Shown: positions 37,442 to 45,572, numbered from the stretch's first letter. The stretch: DNA of 64,000 nucleotides from Gammaproteobacteria bacterium (GCA_024640305.1 JAHEFG010000001.1:119943-183942), one strand, 5' to 3'. Notes: generated by a model from the letters alone, not told the origin. Translations and numbers: made by a program.

Positions 37442-38751
37442 ACAAGCCAAAAAGAATTGCGCTGGGCGCCGATCACGGTGGTTACGACCTCAAGACTGAG
37501 CTCTTAACGCATCTGCGTGAGGCCGGGCACCAGGTTCAGGATGTCGGAACTTCATCTCGTGAAGCGGTCGACTATCCGCTCTTCGCCCGTGCCGTTGCCG
37601 ATGCAGTTTCACGGGGCAACGCGGACGTTGGCATTATGATTGACGGTGCCGGAATTGGTTCGTGCATGGTCGCGAACAAGGTACCGGATGTTCGGGCGGC
37701 GCTGGCCTATGATCTCTCCAGCGCGCGCAACAGCCGCGAGCACAACAACGCCAATGTGCTAACTCTGGGCGCCGGCCTTATTGGCGCAGGACTCGCGAAA
37801 CAGATTGTCGACGTGTGGCTTGCAACCGACTGCACCGAACCACGGCATCTGAATCGAGTTGCAATGTTTGCCGAGGATGCCGGCGACCTGCAATTGTCGG
37901 ATCAGGACATTGATAAGGTGGTCGATCGCCTGCATCAGATACTGGGGCCTATATCCAGCAACAAACCGAACGGCGATTGTGTTGGCGACAATCCCGAGGC
38001 AGCGAGGGAGTTCGTGCGGCTCGGTGCCACAGGGCTAACCAGCGTCGCACCGGCCGAGCGGCCAGGCAGCATTCCCGGCGATCTCGCCCGCTATATTGAC
38101 CACACGCTGCTTAAACCCGCTTCGACCGAAGAACAGGTTCGCAAACTTTGTGCCGAAGCTCTCGAATACAACTTCCGTTCGGTATGCATCAATCCGACCT
38201 GGGTGCCGCTGGCAGCTGAGATGCTGCGTGGCAGCGAAGTGCTTACCTGTACCGTTGTCGGTTTCCCACTCGGGGCAAACGAGCCCGCGATCAAGGCCAT
38301 GGAAGCCCGCCGCGCCATCCGTAACGGCGCCCGTGAGATCGACATGGTCATCAATATAGGCGCACTTAAGAGCGGCAATGACGAGCTTGTGTTTCGCGAC
38401 ATCCAGGCCGTGGTCGAAGACTGCGTCGACGGCAATGCGGTGTGCAAGGTTATTTTGGAAACTGCACTTCTGTCCGACGACGAAAAGCGGCGCGCCTCGG
38501 AACTGGCACGCCGGGCCGGAGCACACTTCGTCAAGACGTCTACCGGCTTTTCGACCGGTGGCGCCACCGTGAGCGATGTGGCACTTATGGCCGAGGTCGT
38601 GCGCGGCGCCGGTATGGAGGTCAAGGCCTCCGGTGGAATCAGTTCTTACAGCGATGCCAAGGCTATGATCGAGGCGGGAGCCACCCGTCTCGGTGCAAGT
38701 GCCAGTATTGGCATCGTGCGAGAAGCAAAATCGACAAGCGTCAGCGCTTGA
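37438..38751 (+). CDS. RpiB-DeoC fusion: sugar-phosphate isomerase plus deoxyribose-phosphate aldolase
   Basis: About 437 residues. Residues 6-148 are an RpiB/LacAB-type isomerase ([29 protein letters not shown]). Residues about 215-430 are DeoC, with Schiff-base lysine in HFVKTSTGF (about K366), the DMVINIG aspartate (about D302) and a second lysine in EVKASGGI (about K396), all intact. DeoC cleaves 2-deoxyribose-5-phosphate to acetaldehyde and glyceraldehyde-3-phosphate. The RpiB half is unusual: E. coli's catalytic Cys66 position reads Asp (MIDGAG). The linker holds an amphipathic helix ([13 protein letters not shown]) that may target the protein to the shell. I start at the ATG overlapping the regulator stop; an ATG six bases earlier is possible. 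Confidence 0.93.
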   Translation: MNKPKRIALGADHGGYDLKTELLTHLREAGHQVQDVGTSSREAVDYPLFARAVADAVSRGNADVGIMIDGAGIGSCMVANKVPDVRAALAYDLSSARNSREHNNANVLTLGAGLIGAGLAKQIVDVWLATDCTEPRHLNRVAMFAEDAGDLQLSDQDIDKVVDRLHQILGPISSNKPNGDCVGDNPEAAREFVRLGATGLTSVAPAERPGSIPGDLARYIDHTLLKPASTEEQVRKLCAEALEYNFRSVCINPTWVPLAAEMLRGSEVLTCTVVGFPLGANEPAIKAMEARRAIRNGAREIDMVINIGALKSGNDELVFRDIQAVVEDCVDGNAVCKVILETALLSDDEKRRASELARRAGAHFVKTSTGFSTGGATVSDVALMAEVVRGAGMEVKASGGISSYSDAKAMIEAGATRLGASASIGIVREAKSTSVSA

Positions 38752-38763
38752 GGAGTTAAATCG

Positions 38764-39384
38764 ATGGTCGACCTTAGAGCTTATGTTTTTCTGGACTCGT
38801 TGCAGCCGCAGTTCGCCTCCTTTCAGGCGACGATCTCGAAGGGTTACCTTCCCAAGGTCGGCCAGGCGAGCCTGTTCGTCGAGATTGCTCCCGGCATGGC
38901 AATCAATCACATTCTTGATGTGGCCCTAAAGTCCACGGATGTGACACCGGGCATGCAGATCGTCGAGCGGCACTACGGCATGCTTGAACTTCACTCAGAC
39001 AGCCAGGCCGATGTCCGCCAGGCCGGACAAGCGATTCTCGACGCCCTCGGCCTCGAAGAAAAGGATCGCCACAAACCGCGCGTCGTTTCTAACGAGGTAG
39101 TGCGCCACCTCGAAGATACGCAGACAATGCTGATCAACCGCTTTCGACACGGCAACATGATTCTGGCCGGGCAGACGTTGTTCGTACTCGAAGTCGAACC
39201 GGCAGCCTACGCGGCTCTGGCAGCTAACGAGGCCGAGAAGGCCGCAGATATCAATATCCTCGAAGTACGAGCAGTCGGCAGCTTTGGCCGCGTTTACATC
39301 GGCGGCGAGGAAAAAGATGTGGTGGTCGCTCACGAAGCGGCAACGCAGGCGATTAATGCCGTCACGGGCAAGTCGAACAATTAG
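38764..39384 (+). CDS. BMC-T shell protein (double BMC domain)
   Basis: 206 residues containing two tandem BMC folds (about 1-100 and 105-200), the pseudo-hexameric trimer type. Segments such as HILDVALKSTDVTPGMQIVERHYGMLELHSDS and the later DINILEVRAVGSFGRVYIGGEE correspond to the two copies. BMC-T trimers often have larger, gated pores that could pass phosphosugars or cofactors. A GAGGAG ribosome site precedes the ATG. Separated from the fusion gene by 12 bases. Confidence 0.9.
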   Translation: MVDLRAYVFLDSLQPQFASFQATISKGYLPKVGQASLFVEIAPGMAINHILDVALKSTDVTPGMQIVERHYGMLELHSDSQADVRQAGQAILDALGLEEKDRHKPRVVSNEVVRHLEDTQTMLINRFRHGNMILAGQTLFVLEVEPAAYAALAANEAEKAADINILEVRAVGSFGRVYIGGEEKDVVVAHEAATQAINAVTGKSNN

Positions 39385-39437
39385 TTACTACATAGATTAA
39401 CCAGGGCAGATAAGCCCGATTCGCGAGGAGCATAGCG

Positions 39438-39737
39438 ATGTCAGAAGCATTAGGAATGATCGAATGCCGGAGTTTTCCGGCCATGGTGGAGGCGGCCGAC
39501 GCAATGGTAAAAGCGGCGAAGGTCGAACTCGTTAGCTACGAGAAAACCGGTGGCGGCTACACGACCGCTGTCGTGCGCGGCGATGTCGCGGCGGTCAGAG
39601 CCGCGTGTGATGCCGGCCGAACCGCTGGTGCCCGCGTTGGTGACGTGGTGGCTGTGCATGTGATCGCACGCCCGCACACCGGCGTCGACATGACGATACC
39701 TTTGGGTCGCGACCCGGAAGCGGCAAAAAAGAAGTAG
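39438..39737 (+). CDS. BMC-H shell protein
   Basis: 99 residues, single BMC domain: [29 protein letters not shown], the pore loop [18 protein letters not shown], and VHVIARPH, all closely like PduA/EutM-type hexamers. It should form the facets of the shell, with a small pore lined by the GGG loop. GAGGAG lies ahead of the ATG. It is the only single-domain hexamer gene here, so it is probably the most abundant shell protein. Confidence 0.95.
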   Translation: MSEALGMIECRSFPAMVEAADAMVKAAKVELVSYEKTGGGYTTAVVRGDVAAVRAACDAGRTAGARVGDVVAVHVIARPHTGVDMTIPLGRDPEAAKKK

Positions 39738-39759
39738 TCACTAGCAAATAGGAGCAGCC

Positions 39760-40059
39760 GTGAAACTCGCGAAAGTGCTCGGTACCGTTGTTGCCACCGA
39801 AAAGGACTCCAAGCTGCAGGGATTCAAGTTCCTGATGTTGGGCCTCTGGGGCCACGACAACAAACCCGCCGGCGGCTCGGTAGTAGCCGTGGACGCCGTC
39901 GGTGCCGGCGTCGGCGAAATGGTGCTTTTCGCCAGCGGTTCGTCCGCGCGCCAGACAGCCGCCACCGACAATAAACCCGTTGACGCAGTCGTCATGGCAA
40001 TCGTCGACAGCTGGGAGATCGAGGGCGACGAGAAATACCGCAAGGGGGAGGCTGACTGA
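39760..40059 (+). CDS. BMC-P vertex protein (EutN/CcmL) 1
   Basis: 99 residues of the EutN/CcmL pentamer family that caps the vertices of the icosahedral shell. VLGTVVATEKDSKLQGFKFLML is the conserved start, GGSVVAVDAVGAGVGEMVLFASGSSARQ the core. Starts with GTG at 39760 behind GGAG. Its stop overlaps the aldehyde dehydrogenase ATG (TGATG). First of three BMC-P paralogues in this operon. Confidence 0.94.
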   Translation: MKLAKVLGTVVATEKDSKLQGFKFLMLGLWGHDNKPAGGSVVAVDAVGAGVGEMVLFASGSSARQTAATDNKPVDAVVMAIVDSWEIEGDEKYRKGEAD

Positions 40060-41543
40060 TGAGCCGACCGGGCGGAAACGCAGGCCTCCTGACCGACCGG
40101 CAGGTGGATGTCATTGCCACCCGCCTCGCCGAACGTCTTGGCGCTCCGCCGACCGATAAGCCGCACATAACCGCGGCGGTGCGCAGCGCGCCAGCGAGCG
40201 CGCCTCGCGCGGCGCTGGGTGAGGGCGTGTTTGCCACTGTCGATGATGCGGTCGCAGCGGCGAATGTTGCGTACCGCGAACTCGACGGCATGTCGCTCGA
40301 AGGCCGGAAAAAGATAATCGCCTCGATTCGGGAGTCCATGCTCGAGCACGCCGAGCAACTCGCGCGCCATGCCCAGCAAGAGACCGGGCTTGGCAGGGTC
40401 GAGCACAAGATCATCAAGAACCGCCTGGTTACACGCAAGACTTCCGGAACCGAAGTGCTCACGCCACATGCGGTCACCGGGGACAATGGACTGACGCTCA
40501 CCGAATATGCGCCTTACGGCGTAATCGGCGCTATTACCCCGACCACCAATCCGACTTCCACGATCATCTGCAATACCATTGCAATGGTCTCGGCGGGCAA
40601 CAGCGTTGTATTCAACGTACACCCCGGCGCCCGCGAATGTTCAATGGCCAATATTAGGCTACTGCACCACGCAATCATTCGCGGTGGTGGCCCGGCCAAC
40701 CTGGTCAGTGCTGTCGCCGAACCGACGATCGAGTCAGCGCAGGCACTCATGGGCCACGCAGGCGTGCGCATTCTCGCTGTAACCGGCGGCAGTGGCGTTG
40801 TCCGTCAGGCAATGACGAGTGGCAAGCGTGCCATTTGCGCCGGCCCGGGTAACCCGCCGGTCGTTGTCGATGCAACCGCCGATCTTGCGCACGCCGGCCG
40901 CAACATCGTCGCGGGCGCCTCCTTCGACAACAACATCGTGTGCGTGGACGAGAAGGAAGTTATCGCCGTCGAGAGCATTGTCGACGAACTGCTGCAGCAA
41001 ATGAAACAACACGGTGCCTACCTGTTAAACGAAGGTGAGCTGCATCGTGTGGAACGGGCAATCTTCAGCGAGCAACGCGGCCCACGGCGACGCGCAGTCA
41101 TGGAGAAAGACCTCATCGGCAAGAACGCCGGCGAGATTCTCAAACGAGCCGGCATTTCCGCTGCGGGCGATCCACCTCTTCTGGTCGCACGAGTCCCCAA
41201 TGATCACCCCCTGATCTGGACCGAGCAGATGATGCCGGTATTGCCGGTGACCTCCGTCGCCGACGTTGATCGGGCGATTGAGCTGGCAAAAGAAGCGGAA
41301 CACGGCTTCGGCCACTCGGCGGGTATGTACTCGCGCGACATCGATGCATTGAGTCGCATGGCACGAACCATCAACACCAGTATTTTCACCAAGAATGGCC
41401 CGTTCTATGCCGGTCTGGGCGAAGGGGGCGAAGGTCACTGCAGCTTTACGATCGCCAGCCCCACTGGCGAGGGACTCACCGGACCTGTTGCCTTCAGTCG
41501 GCTGCGCCGTTGTGTCCTCGTCGATCACTTCCGTATCGTATAA
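40059..41543 (+). CDS. CoA-acylating aldehyde dehydrogenase of the BMC (PduP/EutE-like)
   Basis: 494 residues. The catalytic core has ITPTTNPTST (about 159-168) and the nucleophile Cys295 in FDNNIVCVDEKE, as in PduP and EutE, which oxidise aldehydes to acyl-CoA with NAD+. In this operon the substrate should be acetaldehyde from DeoC, giving acetyl-CoA. Residues 9-28 form a short amphipathic helix (LLTDRQVDVIATRLAERL) followed by an alanine/proline-rich linker, the usual layout of a shell-targeting peptide. No phosphotransacylase or alcohol dehydrogenase to recycle CoA or NAD+ is seen beside it. Confidence 0.93.
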   Translation: MSRPGGNAGLLTDRQVDVIATRLAERLGAPPTDKPHITAAVRSAPASAPRAALGEGVFATVDDAVAAANVAYRELDGMSLEGRKKIIASIRESMLEHAEQLARHAQQETGLGRVEHKIIKNRLVTRKTSGTEVLTPHAVTGDNGLTLTEYAPYGVIGAITPTTNPTSTIICNTIAMVSAGNSVVFNVHPGARECSMANIRLLHHAIIRGGGPANLVSAVAEPTIESAQALMGHAGVRILAVTGGSGVVRQAMTSGKRAICAGPGNPPVVVDATADLAHAGRNIVAGASFDNNIVCVDEKEVIAVESIVDELLQQMKQHGAYLLNEGELHRVERAIFSEQRGPRRRAVMEKDLIGKNAGEILKRAGISAAGDPPLLVARVPNDHPLIWTEQMMPVLPVTSVADVDRAIELAKEAEHGFGHSAGMYSRDIDALSRMARTINTSIFTKNGPFYAGLGEGGEGHCSFTIASPTGEGLTGPVAFSRLRRCVLVDHFRIV

Positions 41544-41560
41544 ATCGCGTGTCGCAGAAA

Positions 41561-42199
41561 ATGAAACGTCACGGAGCCCTGGCGCTACTGGAATTCGAGA
41601 CGATCGCTGCCGGCGTTTTGGCAAGCGATCTGATGGTCAAACAAGCGCCCATCGCGCTGCTTCGCTGCGGGACGATTCACCCGGGTCGCTTCCTGATTCT
41701 GGTTGGTGGCAGCGTCGCCAGCACGGAAGAAGCTTTTCTGGCCGGAACACGACAGCGCAACGCCAAGCAGCACCTGACTGGCAGCGTATTCCTCGGCGAC
41801 GTCCACCCTGCCCTGCATGACGCGGTTTTGGGCACGCGGCGAGACATGCAGGGCGACGCACTGGCATTAGTTGAGACCCGTTCCTCACCCGCCCTGCTGG
41901 GCGCGATCGATGCTGCGATCAAGAGCACGCCGGTCATGCTTGCGGAAATTCGCCTCGGCGATGACCTCGGTGGCCACGCGTTCGCACTGATGAGCGGCGA
42001 CCTTACTGATGCCGAAACAGCGCTCAGCATTTGCACCGAAAGAGCCGGCGATCAGCTTCTGGCGAAGACCTTGCTACCGCGGCTCGATCCTGACCTGCGC
42101 CGGCTGTTGGATCACGGCACGCGCTTCGGCTCCTGCCCTGCTTTTGAACTGGCCAGCGCGGAATACCCTGAGGAGGTCGCATGCTCCTGGGACGCGTAA
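41561..42199 (+). CDS. PduT-like BMC-T shell protein with histidine at the pore cysteine position
   Basis: About 212 residues, two BMC domains. GALALLEFETIAAGVLASDLMVK and GTIHPGRFLILVGG align well with PduT, where the matching TICPGK carries the cysteine (Cys38) that binds a 4Fe-4S cluster at the trimer axis. Here that residue is His40, with Cys36 four residues earlier. So the cluster may be absent, differently liganded, or replaced by another metal. ATG at 41561 chosen; GTG at 41549 possible. Its end overlaps the next gene by 19 bases. Confidence 0.88.
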   Translation: MKRHGALALLEFETIAAGVLASDLMVKQAPIALLRCGTIHPGRFLILVGGSVASTEEAFLAGTRQRNAKQHLTGSVFLGDVHPALHDAVLGTRRDMQGDALALVETRSSPALLGAIDAAIKSTPVMLAEIRLGDDLGGHAFALMSGDLTDAETALSICTERAGDQLLAKTLLPRLDPDLRRLLDHGTRFGSCPAFELASAEYPEEVACSWDA

Positions 42200-42468
42200 T
42201 TGGAACTGTCGTTCCCGCAGCACTGGTTGAGGAACTGTCCGCCACACCATTGCTGTGGGTGCAGCCACTCGACCGCCAGGGCAAGCCCGAGGGTGCGCCG
42301 CTGGTTTGTGCCGACGGCACTCGCATGGCGGGTCCCGGCCAGGTGATCTATTGGGTTGCGAGCCGTGAAGCTGCGCTGACGCTCGAGCCGTCCTTTGTGC
42401 CGGTCGACGACGCCATTGTTGGCCTCGTCGACGAGGTGAGGCTTTACCCTCCGGAGGATCTCGCCTGA
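42181..42468 (+). CDS. BMC-P vertex protein (EutN/CcmL) 2
   Basis: 95 residues. LLGRVIGTVVPAALVEEL is the family start and FVPVDDAIVGLVDEV the end. The middle is divergent (LVCADGTRMAGPGQVIYWVASREAA) and lacks the usual AIDxVGAG loop, so its pore or pentamer surface should differ from its two paralogues. A strong GAGGAGGT ribosome site precedes the ATG inside the preceding gene. Confidence 0.88.
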   Translation: MLLGRVIGTVVPAALVEELSATPLLWVQPLDRQGKPEGAPLVCADGTRMAGPGQVIYWVASREAALTLEPSFVPVDDAIVGLVDEVRLYPPEDLA

Positions 42469-42743
42469 TGATCCTCGGTCGCATTACCGGCAGCGTCGTC
42501 TCGACGATCCACCACCCTATCGTCGAGGGGCGTACGCTGCTCGTTGCAGAGCGGCTCGATGCGGATGGTCGGGGCACCGGTGGCTATATCATCGCGATTG
42601 ACACCGTTGGCGCGGGCCAGGGTGAGACTGTTCTGATCCTTGACGAAGGCAGCGGAGCCCGTCAAATCCTCGCCAACGATGCTGCACCGGTGCGATCAAT
42701 CGTTGTCGGTATTGTCGACGGTGCCAATACATTTACTTCATAA
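42468..42743 (+). CDS. BMC-P vertex protein (EutN/CcmL) 3
   Basis: 91 residues. ILGRITGSVVSTIHHPIVEGRTLLVAERL and IIAIDTVGAGQGETVLILDEGSGARQIL are canonical EutN/CcmL. ATG overlaps the previous stop as TGATG, with GGAGGA upstream. Last gene of the BMC operon. The AT-rich sequence just after it carries two operator-like palindromes, one of which begins in the final codons. Confidence 0.94.
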   Translation: MILGRITGSVVSTIHHPIVEGRTLLVAERLDADGRGTGGYIIAIDTVGAGQGETVLILDEGSGARQILANDAAPVRSIVVGIVDGANTFTS

Positions 42744-42751
42744 TATAAAGT
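42735..42751. promoter_or_regulatory. BMC operator candidate 3 (ACTT-N9-AAGT)
   Basis: ACTTCATAATATAAAGT spans the stop codon of the last BMC gene. It shares 15 of 17 bases with the copy at 42797. No start codon lies downstream on either strand, so it is not at an obvious promoter. Confidence 0.55.
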
Positions 42752-42796
42752 ATTATTTCAACGTCAGACAAAGATCGCCACGGATCCTGAAATTAT

Positions 42797-42813
42797 ACTT
42801 TGTAATATAAAGT
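42797..42813. promoter_or_regulatory. BMC operator candidate 4 (ACTT-N9-AAGT)
   Basis: ACTTTGTAATATAAAGT, in the 125-base gap between the convergent ends of the BMC operon and deoD, centred 62 bases after copy 3. Near-match to the copy before the regulator. May act with it by looping, mark a lost promoter, or drive an unseen transcript. Confidence 0.55.
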
Positions 42814-42868
42814 TACTGCCTGAAACCTAGTCGTACAAGGCACCAGCGGGGCCTCTCGTCGGGAAACC

Positions 42869-43576
42869 TCAGGCGATTGCGGTCTCGAGTGCTACGACAA
42901 TCATCTCGTCGAAGGTCGTTTGCCGATCCTCCGTTGACAGTGCTTTTCCAGACGGTATGTCGTCGCTGACCGTGCAAATCGCCAATGCTTCGACGCCATT
43001 CTCAGCCGCTATTGGATAGATGCCAGCCGCCTCCATCTCAATGCCGTAGACATTGTATTTTGCCATCGTCTCAAACATGTCCGGATCGGGTGTGTAGAAA
43101 AGGTCCGCGGAGAAAATATTACCCACATGAAAGCGCACACTCTGATGCTCTGCAGCTTCGACCGCCTTCTTGACCAGGTCGAAGCTGGCGATCGCGGCGA
43201 AATCATAGCCTCCGAAACGCATGCGATTAACGCCCGAGTCAGTTGACGCACCCATACCGATAATAATGTCGCGCAACCTGACGTCCGGATGCGAAGTCCC
43301 ACAACTGCCAACTCGTATGATTCGCTTGACGTCGTAATTGGCAATCAACTCGGTGCAATAGATCGACACTGACGGGATACCCATGCCGTGCGCCATCACC
43401 GATATCGGGTGTCCATTGTATTCACCCGTAAATCCCCACATATTTCGCACATCCGTGACGCGCCTTGAATTGTCGAAATAGGTGTCTGCGATGTACTGCG
43501 CGCGCAGCGGATCTCCGGGCATAAGCACTGTCTCGGCGAAATCGCCGGGTGCTGCATTCATATGTTTGGCTGTCAT
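42869..43576 (-). CDS. deoD: Purine-nucleoside phosphorylase
   Basis: 235 residues, hexameric DeoD type. [20 protein letters not shown] (phosphate site), [31 protein letters not shown] and the catalytic aspartate in CTVSDD are all present. It phosphorolyses purine (deoxy)nucleosides to base and (deoxy)ribose-1-phosphate. Bases would go to the purine operon here and, after phosphopentomutase (not found in the window), the sugar phosphate to RpiB-DeoC. AGAGG precedes the ATG, and a 12-base perfect palindrome TAGCGGCCGCTA (43595-43606) lies 19 bases upstream. Confidence 0.95.
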   Translation of the reverse strand: MTAKHMNAAPGDFAETVLMPGDPLRAQYIADTYFDNSRRVTDVRNMWGFTGEYNGHPISVMAHGMGIPSVSIYCTELIANYDVKRIIRVGSCGTSHPDVRLRDIIIGMGASTDSGVNRMRFGGYDFAAIASFDLVKKAVEAAEHQSVRFHVGNIFSADLFYTPDPDMFETMAKYNVYGIEMEAAGIYPIAAENGVEALAICTVSDDIPSGKALSTEDRQTTFDEMIVVALETAIA

Positions 43577-43594
43577 AGCCTCTACGATACCGTT

Positions 43595-43606
43595 TAGCGG
43601 CCGCTA
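43595..43606. promoter_or_regulatory. Palindrome upstream of deoD
   Basis: TAGCGGCCGCTA is a perfect 12-base palindrome in the 83-base gap between the divergent deoD and nuclease genes. Position suits an operator, but it contains an ordinary GC-rich 8-mer and could be chance. Confidence 0.3.
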
Positions 43607-43659
43607 TTTGCAGCCTTTTTTTATTGTCTGCATCACATTGAATAGCTACGATCGGCAGC

Positions 43660-45570
43660 ATGCGCTATCTCCTGCAACTGATATCTCTCGTCGCGGTTCC
43701 TGGTTTCGCGGGCTGTGCACAACCGTCAGACCCCGAACCGGAAACGCAGCAGCACCTCCCTACAACGGTCCTTGCTGGCCGCCTGCACGCGAAAGCACTT
43801 AACGAGGCCAGCGGTATCACCCGCTCGCAACGGCGAGAAGACGTTTACTGGCTGGTCAATGACAGCGGCAAACCACGCCTTTACGCTATCGATAGTACCG
43901 GCAGGGATCTGGGTCGCATCAAGGTCGACGGCGCGAAGCATGTCGACTGGGAAGACATCGCGTCGTTTACCCTGGATGGCAAACCGTACCTGCTGATCGC
44001 TGATATCGGCGACAACGACGGCAAACGCAGGGATGTAACCATCTATGTCGTAGAGGAACCTGAACCCGATCAGGGCGAAACCGAGATTGCCTGGAGCTTT
44101 GACTTCAGCTATCCCAAAGGCCCCCGCGATGCTGAATCGCTGACCGTCGATAGCGACAATGGGCGGATTCTCGTCCTCAGCAAACGCGAAATCCCGGCCG
44201 TGTTGTACGAGCTGCCGCTGCGCCCAAAGACGGACGGCCGACAAGAAGCAAAACCACTCGGTGCGGTTCGCAGCCTGCCACAGCCTTCTCGTCGGGATGT
44301 CGAGTTCGCACCTGCAACCGACAAATGGTTCTGGCAGCCGACAGCCATGGACATTGCGGCGGATGGGCGCGCGGCGGTGATCCTCACCTACGGCGGCGTC
44401 TACTATTACAGGCGCGCGGAGGACAGCACCTGGTTCGAGGCCTTCCAGACGCGCCCCGCTGCAATTAGCGTCGGTGATTTCGACAAGGCTGAATCGGTCG
44501 TAATCAGCGCGGACGGCAAAAGTGTTTTTGTCACATTTGAAGGTTCCAACGCAATTATTCTGCGCATCGACCTCAATCTGTTCGCGGCTCCCGCGCAATC
44601 GGTCAGCATCATGACCATGAATTTTCAAAACCTGTTCGACAACATCGATGACCCGGCAAAAGATGACAAGGCGTATCTGCCACTCGAAGCGAAGCAGTCC
44701 GAAGCCCATATCGCCGCGTGCAACGAGATCCCGGTTGAATCCTGGCGTGACGAATGCCTGAATCTGGACTGGAGCGACGCAGCAGTAGATCACAAGCTGT
44801 CGGTAATTGCGGATACGATCAAGCAGGTCGATAACGGACGCGGTGCTGACATCATCGCCGTGCAGGAAGTTGAGAACATCGCAATCCTGGAGCGATTGCG
44901 CAACGAGTACCTGGCTGACAATGGTTATTTGCCGGCGATATTGATCGAAGGCACCGATGCCCGCGGCATAGACAGCGCATTCTTGTCCAGACTACCGCTC
45001 GCAGAACCAGCCATTTTGCACCCACTTGTACTGGACGAGTTTCCTGAACGTGCCGGCGATACGCGCGGCGTTCTCGAAGCCACGTTTAGACTGCCTGATG
45101 GTTCCTTGCTGACCGGTTTCGCCGTGCATTTTCCAGCGCCGTATCACCCGACCGAAATGCGTGTACTCGCCTACGAACATCTCGCAGCCCTGCAAGACGA
45201 TTTGCCGCCCGAGCACAACGTCTTCGCCGCGGGCGATTTCAATACGACCAGTACTGAAGATGCGCAGAAGAACCTGTTGGCGCAATATGCGCGACCGTTC
45301 TGGATGATTTCCAATGATGCCTGCACGGATTGCCCGGGCACTTACTACTATGCCAGGGACGACAACTGGTCTTTCCTGGATATGATTCTCTTTTCACCGG
45401 CCAGCAGCGCAGAGACAACCTGGCAGGTTCGTGCTGGTTCCGTGCATCTGGCGAATCGAAACCCGGACCAGGTCAGCGAAAACAATACGCCAAACCGATA
45501 CAATTCTGCAGCCGGAACAGGGGTGTCCGATCATTGGCCACTCGCAGTGACGCTCGAACCGCGCCCATAA
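43660..45570 (+). CDS. Exported lipoprotein: propeller-like domain plus endonuclease/exonuclease/phosphatase domain
   Basis: 636 residues. Signal peptide ends in lipobox FAGC (cysteine 19). Residues about 40-310 are a beta-propeller-like region (NEASGITRS, VDWEDIA, RDAESLTVDSDNGRIL). Residues about 310-636 are an EEP-fold nuclease/phosphatase with complete motifs: MNFQNLFD, VQEVEN, AAGDFNT and VSDHWPLAV. It should cleave nucleic acid or phosphodiesters at the cell surface or in the periplasm, feeding the nucleotidases and nucleoside genes nearby. Exact substrate (DNA, RNA or phospholipid) cannot be told from sequence. Divergent from deoD. Confidence 0.82.
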   Translation: MRYLLQLISLVAVPGFAGCAQPSDPEPETQQHLPTTVLAGRLHAKALNEASGITRSQRREDVYWLVNDSGKPRLYAIDSTGRDLGRIKVDGAKHVDWEDIASFTLDGKPYLLIADIGDNDGKRRDVTIYVVEEPEPDQGETEIAWSFDFSYPKGPRDAESLTVDSDNGRILVLSKREIPAVLYELPLRPKTDGRQEAKPLGAVRSLPQPSRRDVEFAPATDKWFWQPTAMDIAADGRAAVILTYGGVYYYRRAEDSTWFEAFQTRPAAISVGDFDKAESVVISADGKSVFVTFEGSNAIILRIDLNLFAAPAQSVSIMTMNFQNLFDNIDDPAKDDKAYLPLEAKQSEAHIAACNEIPVESWRDECLNLDWSDAAVDHKLSVIADTIKQVDNGRGADIIAVQEVENIAILERLRNEYLADNGYLPAILIEGTDARGIDSAFLSRLPLAEPAILHPLVLDEFPERAGDTRGVLEATFRLPDGSLLTGFAVHFPAPYHPTEMRVLAYEHLAALQDDLPPEHNVFAAGDFNTTSTEDAQKNLLAQYARPFWMISNDACTDCPGTYYYARDDNWSFLDMILFSPASSAETTWQVRAGSVHLANRNPDQVSENNTPNRYNSAAGTGVSDHWPLAVTLEPRP

Positions 45571-45572
45571 AA

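Noticed and set aside
38035-38910. 291-codon minus frame inside rpiB-deoC
   Set aside because: Overlaps the whole DeoC domain, whose catalytic residues are all present on plus.
39741-40622. 293-codon minus frame across BMC-P and aldehyde dehydrogenase
   Set aside because: Antisense to two clear genes; repetitive arginine-rich translation.
43726-44793. 355-codon open frame on minus inside the nuclease gene
   Set aside because: No family resemblance, antisense to a gene with complete EEP motifs.
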